This document shows, one piece after another, positions 1 to 10,247 of a DNA stretch of 64,000 bases (its first letter is position 1; every line of letters begins with the position of its first letter). The notes beneath the pieces were generated by a model that worked only from the letters and a program-made list of their open reading frames with translations, was not told the DNA's origin and ran no database searches. The position numbers and the translations under genes were made by a program. The DNA comes from Albula goreensis (lineage: Eukaryota > Chordata > Actinopteri > Albuliformes > Albulidae), in the NCBI GenBank assembly GCA_022829145.1, contig CM040744.1, positions 9,583,001 to 9,647,000 of the forward strand. The letters are read 5' to 3'.

Positions 1-1509
1 ATTCCTCTCCCTACAGTGCATTGTTTCCTCTCGTTCTTCTTTAATTACCGCAATTTGTAAATGAGTGCCACTTTTTTACAGCTAACATTTAACGGCTCAG
101 TCAATACTAAGAAACCAAGACCTTTCAATATGCAGTGCGAATATTTTCAGTAGAGTAATTTCCTAAATCATTGATCACATATTGACATGTTCAGTGTAAT
201 GATTTATGACCACAATATCCAAGGGTCATTCTTTTATAACTTCATTTCTCATTTATCATTGCACTTTGATAACCAAAGCCAGAAGCCAAACATACTTGTG
301 CCCTTATACCCCCAAGATTTATCCACAAATAGTAAATGTGATGTTTGGTTTCAAATGTTTGAATAATTACATGTTACCTGTTGATGTGGACCTACAGTAG
401 TCATTGAGAATGTGTATAGCTCTCTGTTGTAGCCACTTAGGTGGAGAAAATGCATAGGTCTCTAGAAGTCCAAAGTTAACAGGGAAATGGTCTAATTAAG
501 GTAATATCTCCAGAAAATATCTGAAGAAAAAGTTGTTGGTGGTTCCACAGTGTCATTGATTCTGTAATAGTTCCCAAGGCAGAAGCTGATTACCAATAGT
601 TGAGTAAATACAGTGAGGTGGATGGTTGAAATAAATCTTGTGGAAACTATTTACTCGTTTAAGATTAATATGCCTCAGGAAACCAAGCTCTGTGACCATT
701 TCTCTTAGGATCTCAGTATGAGTTTTACTATCATATTCTTACTGTATTTCCTACCATTGACAACATAAAATATGGAAGCAGTAGACTTAAATATATAAAG
801 TACATACATGGGGGATGGATATTGCATATACATTGGGGTATACACAATTGCAAATTGGATTTAAACAGGTGTCCTATATCTTTATGGGACAATATGATGC
901 AAAGGTTTTTTTAAGGAAGGTGTAATTCCACTCGCAGTTTATAAATGTGTTTTCTCATGCACAGTGTAATTCAGTTTTGTTCATTATTCACAGCCAACGT
1001 GGAGCTTTGGTCACTTTGACCCTGAGACAGCTTTTAAATGTTATTGCAAAGAGACCTCTAGGTTCTATCAACATTAACCTTATTCCATAACTCCCAATGT
1101 TAAGATAGTGGCTCCATGCTAAACCACTGAACAGTCAATTTAAGAAAAACTCCTCTTCAGATTACAGTCTGTTTTAAGCACTTACATATACTACTATTTA
1201 GTACTTTTTTCATGATCAAGCAGTCATTAGTCATTCAAGCAGCAGATTGATCAAGTACACACACCACTCCTTTGCTGGCTAACCCCAGGATTACAATGTA
1301 TCAAGATTTGTCCTTAACTTCCCTCACAAGTATTATTATTTTTAGTCACAAACAGAGTTCCTCCAGTTCGATAATTGCCGGATTTAATGCAGAAAGAATC
1401 ACCTGTCAGCTCTGAAGTGTACGGTAGTTTGTTTCAGTCCACAGTCCACCAGCTAAGCTGCTCAGTCATTGAACTGGAGAAGTTTACTAAATACAAAGAT
1501 GATTACGTC

Positions 1510-1757
1510 ATGCCTACCGAATCCCTCCTTCTCTGAGGGATGCTATGCCTACCGAATCCCTCCGAATCCCTCCTTCTCTGAGAGATGCTATGCCTACCGA
1601 ATCCCTCCTTCTCTGAGAGATGCTATGCCTACCGAATCCCTCCTTCTCTGAGAGATGCTATGCCTACCGAATCCCTCCTTCTCTGAGAGATGCTATGCCT
1701 ACCGAATCCCTCCTTTTGAGAGATGCATACTGAATCCCTCCTTCTCTGAGAGATGCT
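1510..1757. repeat. 35-bp minisatellite, about seven copies
   Basis: Unit begins ATGCCTACCGAATCCCTCC and ends GAGAGATGCT, 35 bp. Copies start at 1510, 1545, 1590, 1625, 1660 and 1695, plus a final partial copy. Copy 2 carries an extra 10-base internal duplication and copies 6-7 are degraded. Middle copies are identical, which suggests recent expansion. Confidence 0.93.
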
Positions 1758-1760
1758 GCC

Positions 1761-1848
1761 AGACTCAGTCTGATTTTCATTTTTAATGACACATCCCTCC
1801 TTTTTCCTAAAAAGACTCAGTCTGTTTTCATTTTTAATGACACATTTT
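1761..1848. repeat. 52-bp tandem duplication next to the minisatellite
   Basis: AGACTCAGTCTG followed by TTTTCATTTTTAATGACACAT occurs at 1761 and again at 1813 with small differences. The intervening bases contain a TCCCTCC remnant like the minisatellite unit, so the two repeats may have arisen together. Confidence 0.8.
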
Positions 1849-2989
1849 CCAAAAAGCACATATTTTCATCAAAGCACTGATCCACTAAAAATCATTCACT
1901 TACTCAATGAAACAAAAAGGAATTGCTGCATCATTTCTAAACCGTTTGGGGGAAAAAAGTAAACTCACAGATGAGAAACACATGATACATTAGCCTAAGA
2001 TTCTTTTTTGTTGAATGAATAAAGTGCTCTGAATTACAAAGAACAAAAAGAAATGATCAGAGAAATAAAATACATTTTGGAAAGTATATACACATGGTAT
2101 GGGTTACATTATTCGTGTACATTTAGTCTCATTCATTTGCGGCCTCACATTTTTTGTCAACATTACAGCAGATGTCTCATGTGCGATACACCATGGAAAA
2201 AACTGCTCGCATGATAAGTTTATGTTTGCCATTGCTCATGCAACATTATTGTAGTGCGTGTATCATCTAGTGCCTGAATAAGGGTGGTTTGCCTGTGAGG
2301 AAGTCAGACTTAGGCTTCACAGCAATAAGCACAGAAGTCCTCACACGCCGTGATCAGTTAAAGGTGACTATGGCGGCAAACTGCTCCTGCATCACCGCTA
2401 TATGATGGACTTTCATATTTTCCAACATAGACCTCAGCAAAGTTCACAATGAAGTGTAATGAACTGCCCTGTTCATTTAACTATGTATTTCCTTTAAGTG
2501 CAGTTATATAATCTTGAAGTTTGCATACAGCATGTGTTATTCATTCACCTTCCGACTGTAAAATAAAAGAGGCTCTAAATTGGTCCATTATCTCCTTCCC
2601 ATTAAAAGGCTCTGAACAATGTAATATAATTATATCACCATATTATCAATATATCAATATTGCATTGCAACTTCATGGACCAAACAAACACTATCCGCTG
2701 TGTTTCATCGTTCCCTGCATATACTTGATGCTCAAAGCATTTTTAGGGAAACATTATTGTATTTTCATAATGTTTGGGTTGCTTCTATTTGTAGCAAATT
2801 GTAGTGGGTAAAATACATTGCAATGAAGAATATTGATTGATGGTTTTGGGGTGGCATTGATAACAATTTAAATTAAAGTCATTGGTTGGAGAGGCATTGA
2901 AAATATAATCTAGAAATTTTTCCATAGGAATGACTGTGCATTGTTTGTGCATTGTGAGTTGTGCATATGGCTGTGTTCCTATGTGTCTT

Positions 2990-3442
2990 TGTAGTGTGTG
3001 TATTTGGACAGGCACATACGTGTGTCTGTGAATACAAATGTATGTGTATAAGTATGTGTATGCATGTGTTTTTCTTGAATATCTGAGAAGGAAGGTCTGT
3101 GTATGAAGGTATGCTTCTTAATATACAGGCACAATCACATGATCTTGTGCATGCCTGTGTGTGCATGTGTGCTTGTGTATCTCTGTGTGTGTGCATGTGT
3201 GAGTATGTCTCTAAGTGACACGTGTGTGTTTGTGTCTGTGTGTGTGTGCATGTGTGTGTGCACTTGTGTGTGTGTTTGTGCCTCTGTGTGTGTGTGTGTG
3301 TGTGTGTGTTTGTGCGTGGGTATCTCTGTGTGCATGTGTATGAGTGCGCATGTGCATGTGTCTCTGTGTGCATGTGTGTGTGTGCGTGTGTGTCTCTGTG
3401 TGCATGTGTGTGTATGCGCATGTGCGTGTGTGTGCGTGTGTC
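2990..3442. repeat. Degenerate TG/CA-rich microsatellite
   Basis: About 450 bases dominated by interrupted TG dinucleotides with TGCATG, TGTCTCTG and TGCG variants; the cleanest (TG)n run is near 3287-3310. Long open frames on both strands here are composition artefacts (His/Thr-rich on one strand, Cys/Val-rich on the other). Confidence 0.92.
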
Positions 3443-3504
3443 ACTGCAGGTGCTCCCTGTCTTTAGCAGTGCAGGGCTCTATCTGCAGGGCTCTCCCAGC
3501 CTCT

Positions 3505-3584
3505 CTGTAATAAACAATAAACTGGCATTAATCACGAAATGCGGCTGTAATAAACAATATCCGCACATTAATCATGTAAAACCA
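3505..3584. promoter_or_regulatory. Two 40-bp imperfect tandem copies with TAATAAACAATA and CATTAATCA motifs
   Basis: Copy 1 is 3505-3544 and copy 2 is 3545-3584, with a period of exactly 40. Both open with CTGTAATAAACAATA and carry CATTAATCA at the same offset, while the spacer between has diverged. TAATAAACAA resembles combined homeodomain/forkhead sites. Retention of two sub-motifs with a diverged spacer suggests selection on the motifs. An enhancer role is inference. Confidence 0.4.
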
Positions 3585-4675
3585 TCCATAATCAATGCTC
3601 CGCTTCATAGAAAAACCTCCTAATAAATTGTGCTCTTAGTCACTAAGGCAGAGGCATACTTTTAAAAAAGGATCTGACAAATGAACACTGCTCTTCATAC
3701 CATTGTTGTTTTTGTGTGTTTGGATGTTGTGTAGGGCATCAATACAGATAAATGCAAAGTTTGTGTTACTAGGTGCAAATAGCTCAACCATTCACATGTA
3801 ATAATTTTACTTATATGTATTTCTGAGTTTAAAGTAAGAGCATGAAAATTCTTATAGATATGTAACTAAGCATGTTCAGTGTTTCTTAAGACATTGAACT
3901 GAACTTATAAACTGTGTAGGTGTTATAAGGGATAAACAGATGAGCAGAACAATTGGCTCCTTCCTCGAATTGAGAGGAAACGTCATACTTCTCAGTATTC
4001 AGCAGTTGATATTTCATGCAAGCAATGTCATTTTTTCAAGTCCCTTATCATACTGTGTATCACATCTGTCATTTTAATTGCATGTATTTCATTAGTTTGT
4101 CTTTCCTTTAAATGCAGAGACTGTGCTCTTTCAGGTCCCCATCTTAAAAAAGCTTTATAATGATGCTAACATCCTTAACATTCACAGGACAGAATCCTTA
4201 TTCAGACAGTCTACATATTTTGTGGATGTCATTGGCTGCCCTTCCATAACATACTTTGTCTTTTCTGTTCTTTTGATAATATAATAAAGGAATGATGGGT
4301 TTTAGGTTTAAAAGGGGTTATTTAACTGGAATATAATGTGATTGATGTCACTCAATTCAATTGTCAATTGCTGTAATTACTTGTCTACACCATTTCTTTG
4401 TTGCCTTTGAGTATCAATATGTCATCCGCTTACCATGAATAACCTGGAAGAGTGTGAAGATTAGCACAGATCATTAGAGCTTTAAATGCAGAAGGGAGAC
4501 AACAGGGCAAACATAAAACCCCACTGTGCTGGACAACTCCGCGGTGCGTGCACATGGATGCGCGTGTTGATAGATGGGCCGAGTCGTTGGCCGCAATAAC
4601 GTTGTTGATGAGGGTGGTGCTGCCATGGTAACCAACATTCTACGCTCCCCCCCTTCCCACCATTATGTCCCGCAG

Positions 4676-4852
4676 GCCTTACCAGTGCGGCCACTGCTCC
4701 CAGTCCTTCTCCCAGCCCTCGGAGCTGCGCAACCACGTGGTCACCCACTCCAGCGACCGCCCCTTCAAGTGCGGCTACTGCGGCCGCGCTTTCGCCGGGG
4801 CGACCACGCTCAACAACCACATCCGCACACACACCGGGGAGAAGCCATTCAA
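4676..4852 (+). CDS. prdm6: PRDM6 penultimate coding exon (two C2H2 zinc fingers)
   Basis: 177 bp. The acceptor follows a pyrimidine-rich run ending cccgcag at 4675; the first base completes an Arg codon (RPYQCGHC...). The exon encodes two C2H2 fingers with linkers of the TGEKPF type ([10 protein letters not shown] and THTGEKPFK). The donor AA|GTAAGT is at 4852/4853, leaving two bases of a Lys codon that the first base of the next exon completes. GC content is well above the flanking introns, as expected for an exon. Confidence 0.92.
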
Positions 4853-7800
4853 GTAAGTAACAGTGAGTACCACCGCTTCCTAGACCCCCATTACTGAAAA
4901 CCCAGCTAGCGTTGCATGGTGTTGTGCTGTCCACTACACCCGAGACATATTCAGCGCCAGTTAGCATCTCGACCTGCGTAAGGGTCTAATGCCCGAATAT
5001 CCCTAATTAGCAAATTGTATTTATAAGTCAGAGCAGGTACTGCCTTGCCCAGTGGAACCACAAAGTTTCTGCTGGAGTTTCTGTTCGACAGAAAATGGCC
5101 AGCTTTAGACCATTTCCTGACTGTGCTGCTGTAGTCACAGTTGTTTGTGGTGTTATTTTCCAGACAGAACCTTTGACACCTCGGCAAGCACGCTACTCAC
5201 TATGCTAAAGTATCATTGGTTGGCAAAACACCACAGTTATCATTTAATGGAACAAATCCCCCTTCACTGATGAGAATTGAACATTTTCATCTCACCATTA
5301 TAAGCAATAGTGGATACATGAACAGGAACATTGAGACGTTATATTAACACTTCTTAAGATGAATGTGTGACCTAGCTGTGTTTTATCTTGAAACATGTAT
5401 GTCCACATCCCTACATCTAACATTTTTCTTATAGTTCTCATCTCTTGCTAAAATGTGAGTCTGTCTTTCCATGTCATTCTTAAACCACAACACTGAAATC
5501 AAGACAATAATAGCTGACAACCTTATTGAAAAATAACCCATTTTCAAATCCCATTTTTCAAAGGCATGTACAAGAGCCCAGTGAGAATTATTGATAGGGA
5601 AATGACATGACAGTATGGGATAAAGCTATACAAAGGCCTTTTTCCCACAATGCCAAAATAGCTGAACGAAGATTTTTTTTATTATACTATAATATTTTTG
5701 TTGTCCTTGTGTTTAACAAAGTCTTTAATCTTGTGTTTATTCTTGTATTTTGTTTTTGTTGAGACTTAGTCAAATTATGTACTCTCTCCTTTTAGACATA
5801 CTTTATGTGAAGTCTGTCCATATGAAAAGACTATGCCAGTTTGAATCCTTATGTGGCTTTGACATTCAGCTACCTACACTCTGCTGTCTTAGTCAAGAAA
5901 CCCTTTAGCAACAGCGCTTAGTCACACTAATCCATCCCAGCATATTTCCTACTGTCTGATTGATGTTGTGTGAGATACAGTGTAAATAGATTTCTGTAAT
6001 TAATTGAATAAGTTTAAGGGTCAGTGTGGATAATAGATTTCTTTTAATTTAATGGCCGTTACTTACGCGTGACCTTGTTGACTCCAATTTTTTTCAACAC
6101 CAAACGTCTGTCATGTTTTCAATAAAGCTACCATGCAATTCTAATTAAAGCTATCGGAGTGCTTACTGTAACCATATTTGTTGTGCCTTCAAAGGGTAAA
6201 TCCTGTCAAGTATTACAGAATCCTGTAATCCATCATTTTAAAAACATTATTACAGCTCTATGAAGTACAAAAGGGGTAATTTAGCAAACAAAACAATCAC
6301 AATATCGCAATTAAACGTTAAAACAAGCAACTCCGTGATTCATTCCAAAAATTTCAACCTTGAATGCAAGCTTAATATACTGCTCCATTCAGGCTTATTA
6401 GCGTGCATTAGATTGTTCTTATTAAGCACATAGAAGAACACGAGGGCTTGACCCTCTTGTTATTGTTACGATGATTAACGTTATTATTCTATCAAATGTG
6501 GCCTTGACACATAATCCATGGGGAATTCATTTTAAACTGTAGGGCCTCATGTTTAAAAAAACCCATAATTACTCCTCTTAACATAAATGTTTATATCTCT
6601 CTGGAATTAAAGAATGGTTTGCTTTTGTTTAGAATTGAAATGACCTTAAATTATTTATATGATCCAGGGATGGAATATGAAATCAATTACTCTTTGACCA
6701 TTTTATTAGTTTCTCTGTGACTTTAAATCCAGCCAGGAGCTTTTTCTCCCCCGCTGAAAAAAACACAATTGTCTCTGTGTTCTGTCACTGATGCCTGCTC
6801 AAATAACACAACAGCCCCACTGAATATGTTTTAGGAGAAATTATCTGTCGCCTTAGATACCTGTGGCCCTACATATTCAACTACAGAAAGTGATAATGAT
6901 AATACAGGGTAAAAATATAATAATTCATAACAATACAGCATACGATTATGTGAAGATAGTAGTGCAGAAGTCGACATATCTACAGTTTCCCACTCATTGA
7001 AATTCATTTGTTACACAGTGTAGGGACACGCATAAGAGCTGCAGTATTTAGTATCTCTATTACACACCTATATGGTCATAAATCCTGTAATATCTTGTAT
7101 TGGGAGATTAGGGCCATGGCTGATACATCTGCTGCTGTAGACCCATCTGTGCAGGTCACAGTGTCAGCAAGTCACAGTGTCACACTTAGACCCCATCACT
7201 GGCCAAGGCCCGCGGTGTAAGGAGGCGCTTTATTTGGGGCAGGCAAATCCAGTAACAAATCAGCTTTCTAATAAGCAATCAGTGATACACAAATGTGTCA
7301 TCAGCAGTTCAGAAGCTCCAGAGAGGAAGAGGCGCACAAAGACATTAATGAATACACCGCAGAAATCTTTAGCCGATCAATACGGCTGAGTTATTTTCAT
7401 TGAGCTGATATGCTTGATAGATTAAAGCTGGCATTTCACGTTTGTCAAGATTGCAGAATAATTTTCCTCTGCAAAGCATCACTTAGATAATTCTGGGCGA
7501 TGTCTGCAACTTTGGCCTTTCGACTGGTCTGCAGTCCTGTTTTACAAAGTCTTTTTTGTGTGTCTAAGATCTCTTAACAGTACTGAACAGTGGGGAAAAA
7601 ACCATACACTTTGTGTGTGAGTGTATGTGTGTGTGTGTATGAAAATGATCTCATACACACACACACACACACACTCACTCACAATTTATATGTAGCAGTC
7701 ACTGGTTCAGACTATAAATTTGCTCTAAATGCAAAATAACTTAATTTGCATATGGTAATTATAGACTTCAGTCTTCCATCAACATACATATTACCAGCAG

Positions 7801-8632
7801 ACAGAAGATCTTTGGTCTGAGTGGTGGTTAGGATAGGATGGCCAAACCAAACCATAACTGCTTTTGTCACTCCATCAAGTAGCATTGGCTGGAGTGAAAG
7901 GCACAACCGAAGGAATAAGGGGAGGTACCAGGCAATAAGAGAGCCAATTGTGGGGAGAATTCCAGGAATCATTTAAATATGTAAATGATGGGAATATCTT
8001 AAACCATAGTTTAGTTAACAGTAAGCACTGTACAAGATCATAACCGTGGCTGTGTACACCTACTGTGGTTGGGTGAATCGGCAACATCCCACAATACACC
8101 CTGTCACCGTTCTTTTCCCCGGGGCCATAGAGCATGCCAGGGACGCCAGAAGATGGTCCCTTTGATAGCCGGCCTACCGAAAATCTCTTTTTTGTTCTGC
8201 GTGTATTGGAAGTGACAATGATGCGGGCCTTATCTGGACAGGCGTCCCGTGGGAGGCCTTCTTCCTCGCAGATTATTGACAGGGCCCTGTGTTGTGAGTC
8301 ATGCGGGCCTTCGGCCATCATCGCCATCAAGGCCGGAGGGGTAGGCGCCAATTACACTCCACCGGCCCCGCAAGATTCCCAACCCCTTTCAAGTGTCGGT
8401 TGCCATTAGGGTGAGGTGGCGATGAGGCGGCAGGCTGGGCGGGGGATGGGGTGGTCGGGCAGAGGGGGGTCACGGCTCACAGGGCCGGTTCTGAGCGTTG
8501 CATGTTGTGTCGCGCAGGTGCGAGAGGTGCGACAGGAGCTTCACGCAGGCCACCCAGCTCAGCAGACACCAGCGGATGCCCAACGAGTGCAAGCCCATCA
8601 GCGAGAACAGCGAATCAATCGAGGTGGATTAG
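4676..8632 (+). CDS. prdm6: PRDM6, 3' part (last two coding exons; 5' exons off window)
   Basis: PRDM6 (PRISM) is a nuclear PR/SET-family repressor enriched in smooth muscle precursors; family work links it to H4K20 methylation and recruitment of other chromatin modifiers. Only the C-terminal zinc-finger part is here. CDS is the join of 4676-4852 and 8518-8632, interrupted by a 3.7 kb intron. Three fingers are visible: two classical C2H2 (C-x2-C-x12-H-x3-H) in the first exon and a final atypical C2HC finger (CERC...H-x6-C) in the last, ending NSESIEVD and TAG. The final finger followed by a short ...ESIEVD tail matches my recollection of the PRDM6 C-terminus. The neighbour CEP120, in tail-to-tail orientation, is the same as in human 5q23.2. 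The PR domain and first finger must lie left of position 1; I found no convincing exon in 1-4675. Identity is strong; the start is not in the window. Confidence 0.9.
6340..6700. promoter_or_regulatory. Candidate conserved non-coding block in PRDM6 intron
   Basis: Mixed-composition sequence without simple repeats, dense in homeodomain-like ATTA/TAAT cores (for example CTTATTAGC, GATTAACG, CATAATTACTCC) near the last exons of a developmental regulator. Conservation was not tested. Confidence 0.25.
7190..7520. promoter_or_regulatory. Candidate conserved non-coding block in PRDM6 intron
   Basis: High-complexity, balanced-composition stretch with several ATTA-type cores (CATTAATGAATAC), a CTTTATTTGG block and AATCA/TGAT motifs, clearly different from the AT-rich intron around it. 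It looks like an enhancer, not an exon: all frames are short and no splice-bounded frame fits PRDM6. Confidence 0.25.
7611..7686. repeat. GT/AC inverted repeat with long stem
   Basis: A perfect 16-bp arm pair (7627-7642 and 7651-7666) closes an 8-base loop AAATGATC. Pairing continues with small bulges through GAGTG/CACTC blocks, so most of 7611-7686 can fold into one hairpin. It probably arose from head-to-head dinucleotide repeats. Confidence 0.75.
8120..8400. promoter_or_regulatory. GC-rich candidate regulatory block just before the last PRDM6 exon
   Basis: GC-rich, repeat-free block ending about 120 bases before the last PRDM6 exon, with TGACAG (MEIS/TALE-like) at 8277-8282 inside ATTATTGACAGG. 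It is open on both strands (91 codons plus, 158 codons minus) but neither product resembles a known family and no splice pattern links it to PRDM6. A conserved element or unannotated RNA is possible. Confidence 0.3.
8518..8632 (+). CDS. prdm6: PRDM6 last coding exon (C2HC finger and stop)
   Basis: Acceptor tgtgtcgcgcag ends at 8517; the exon begins with G, which completes the Lys codon, then Cys-Glu-Arg-Cys. It encodes the last finger (CERC...[12 protein letters not shown], closing Cys instead of His) and a short acidic tail ending ESIEVD, followed by TAG at 8630-8632. The phase agrees exactly with the upstream exon. Confidence 0.92.
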
Positions 8633-8753
8633 CTGATTGACTGGCCGGAATTAAACTGCAAGGAAAATCATGATTAAATGTCACGGACACTTAAGCAAAA
8701 CCAAAGATTTCCTCTGAGAAACTCTCAATCAGCAGCAGAAAACCAAAAGCAGT

Positions 8754-8759
8754 AATAAA
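8754..8759 (+). promoter_or_regulatory. Candidate poly(A) signal for PRDM6
   Basis: AATAAA about 120 bases after the PRDM6 stop codon. Other AATAAA hexamers occur near 9390, 10026 and 10063, so the real 3' end may be further down or alternative. Confidence 0.35.
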
Positions 8760-8823
8760 ATAAGTAAGATGTTAAGAGATATTGATCCTGGCACAGATAA
8801 GAGACTGGGATTTGTGGGGATCG

Positions 8824-8910
8824 GAGGGGTGTGGGTTGGGGGTGTGGGGTGGGGGGTGGGTTTTGTTGTTGGGGTTGGGGGGGGTGGGCTGGAAAGGTGG
8901 GAATGTCGGT
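8824..8910 (+). other. G-rich tract with many G-runs (G-quadruplex-prone), PRDM6 3' flank
   Basis: About 85 bases consisting almost only of G and T on the plus strand, with more than eight runs of three or more G separated by one to five bases. This fits the usual G3+N1-7 quadruplex pattern. It lies 190-275 bases after the PRDM6 stop, so it would be in the 3' UTR if transcripts pass the first AATAAA. Confidence 0.6.
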
Positions 8911-10204
8911 GTGGGGAGAAAAGATTATTTATTTATGACATGGGATCCGGTGCTTTAGGAGGACCTAAAACTGGGACTACAATGAAACCAAAAACCCTCT
9001 GTCAGTAGCTTTATATCTCAGTTTCTTACTCTTTGTAATATAATACCAAAGGGAAAACACTATTAGGGTGCTGTGTCAGACACCCCTTTACTGAGAATGC
9101 ACAATTTCTGTTTAATTGCACCATTTCTACAGCATGATTTTAAAGGGGAAAATTGCTTCCCCCTTCTTTTTTGTCTCGATGTGATATTTCAGCTGCAAAA
9201 AAAGAAACGATTCTCAATATAAAATGTAAAAACACAAAGATATTTATCTTCCATTGCTCTCTTATCATGTTTTGTGCACTTTTAATTATCCTAACTAATT
9301 TAAGATTTCAGCACTGCTCAGTGCTCCAAAAATGTAATGACGGAGTGTATTTAAATACAAAATGAAAATAATTTTGTGTAAAAAAGTATAATAAATATTA
9401 TCTCCGTGTTTAACAACTGTACCAATGCCAATGTCGTAAAAAGGAGACAGGAGGAAATGCTTAAATGTTTTTGTCTAGAAAGTGAAACGGTCTTCATATT
9501 TCAAAGAATCCCTACATGATTTTCCTACTGTTCTTTTGTCATGGTGCTTCTTTTAACAATTTTTTTTTTAATTTTATTTTGAGGTCTAGAGTGTACATAA
9601 TATCAATGTAGCATACTTCAGAGAAATGAGGTAACACAACTAAAACATTACATGTAACAGAAAAATCTGTTCAGCTTTAAACTGAAATGAGAGGCATTCT
9701 CTTACAATCAAAACAAATCAGAAATGTTGCTTTAAGTTGAGAATAAATACAATTTCAGTTCTTTTTCTGTACCAAATGTTGAATCTGGACTTGTGTCATA
9801 CTCTGTTTGTTTTTCAATGTTTTTTTTTATTGTTGGCCTAATGATTTGAGTTGAAATAAGCAAAGCAATTTGACTCAGATTAATATTAAAGCAGTTACAT
9901 GTGTATGATAATCATCACCTCCACTGTATATGAAAAATAACTTTGATTCTGAATAGTGTGTTAAACTCAAAGATTAATCAACATTTGACTCTTGTTTGCA
10001 TGATTTCAACATATTGCCTTTTTTAAATAAAAGTGGGCCAAAACCAAACTGTTATTCCATGGGAAATAAAGTGCAAAATCTGTTTTGAATATATTTAAGA
10101 AACATACTGTATTGTATTATTTATGTAAATAAGTTATTTCTATATGACTGACAAACTTATTGCTGTATGCCTTGAAGAGCATCTTACATTGTATATATAT
10201 ATAA

Positions 10205-10247
10205 TATTTCAGTGGCGTATATATATATATGAACCGCCACTGAAATA
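10205..10247. repeat. Short palindromic element with 13-bp perfect inverted repeats
   Basis: TATTTCAGTGGCG (10205-10217) and its exact reverse complement (10235-10247) flank 17 bases of mostly TA repeat. Termini of the CAGTGGCG type are seen on hAT-like miniature elements in fish, so this may be a solo end or a collapsed MITE. The family link is inference, and no clear 8-bp target duplication was found. Confidence 0.55.

Larger units (their letters stand above)
1..4675. other. PRDM6 intron sequence with simple repeats; no exon recognised
   Basis: AT-rich sequence upstream of the first recognisable PRDM6 exon. It contains a 35-bp minisatellite (1510-1757), a 52-bp duplication (1761-1848), a degenerate TG tract (about 2990-3442) and a 40-bp tandem duplication rich in homeodomain/forkhead-like motifs (3505-3584). 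The open frames of up to 180 codons over 2879-3623 come from the TG/CA repeat. I see no splice-bounded zinc-finger or PR-domain exon here. Confidence 0.6.
4853..8517. other. prdm6: PRDM6 last intron
   Basis: 3.7 kb intron between the two PRDM6 exons. It contains regulatory-looking blocks at about 6340-6700, 7190-7520 and 8120-8400 and a long GT/AC hairpin at 7611-7686. No other gene was recognised. Confidence 0.7.

Noticed and set aside
1469-1859. Repetitive short proteins over the minisatellite
   Set aside because: Frames come from tandem 35-bp units; no homology or splice context.
2879-3623. Open frames of 66-180 codons on both strands rich in His/Thr or Cys/Val
   Set aside because: They are translations of a degenerate TG/CA repeat; absence of stops follows from composition.
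7875-8351. 158-codon minus-strand open frame
   Set aside because: No recognisable family, runs from GC-rich into AT-rich sequence, and no splice partners.
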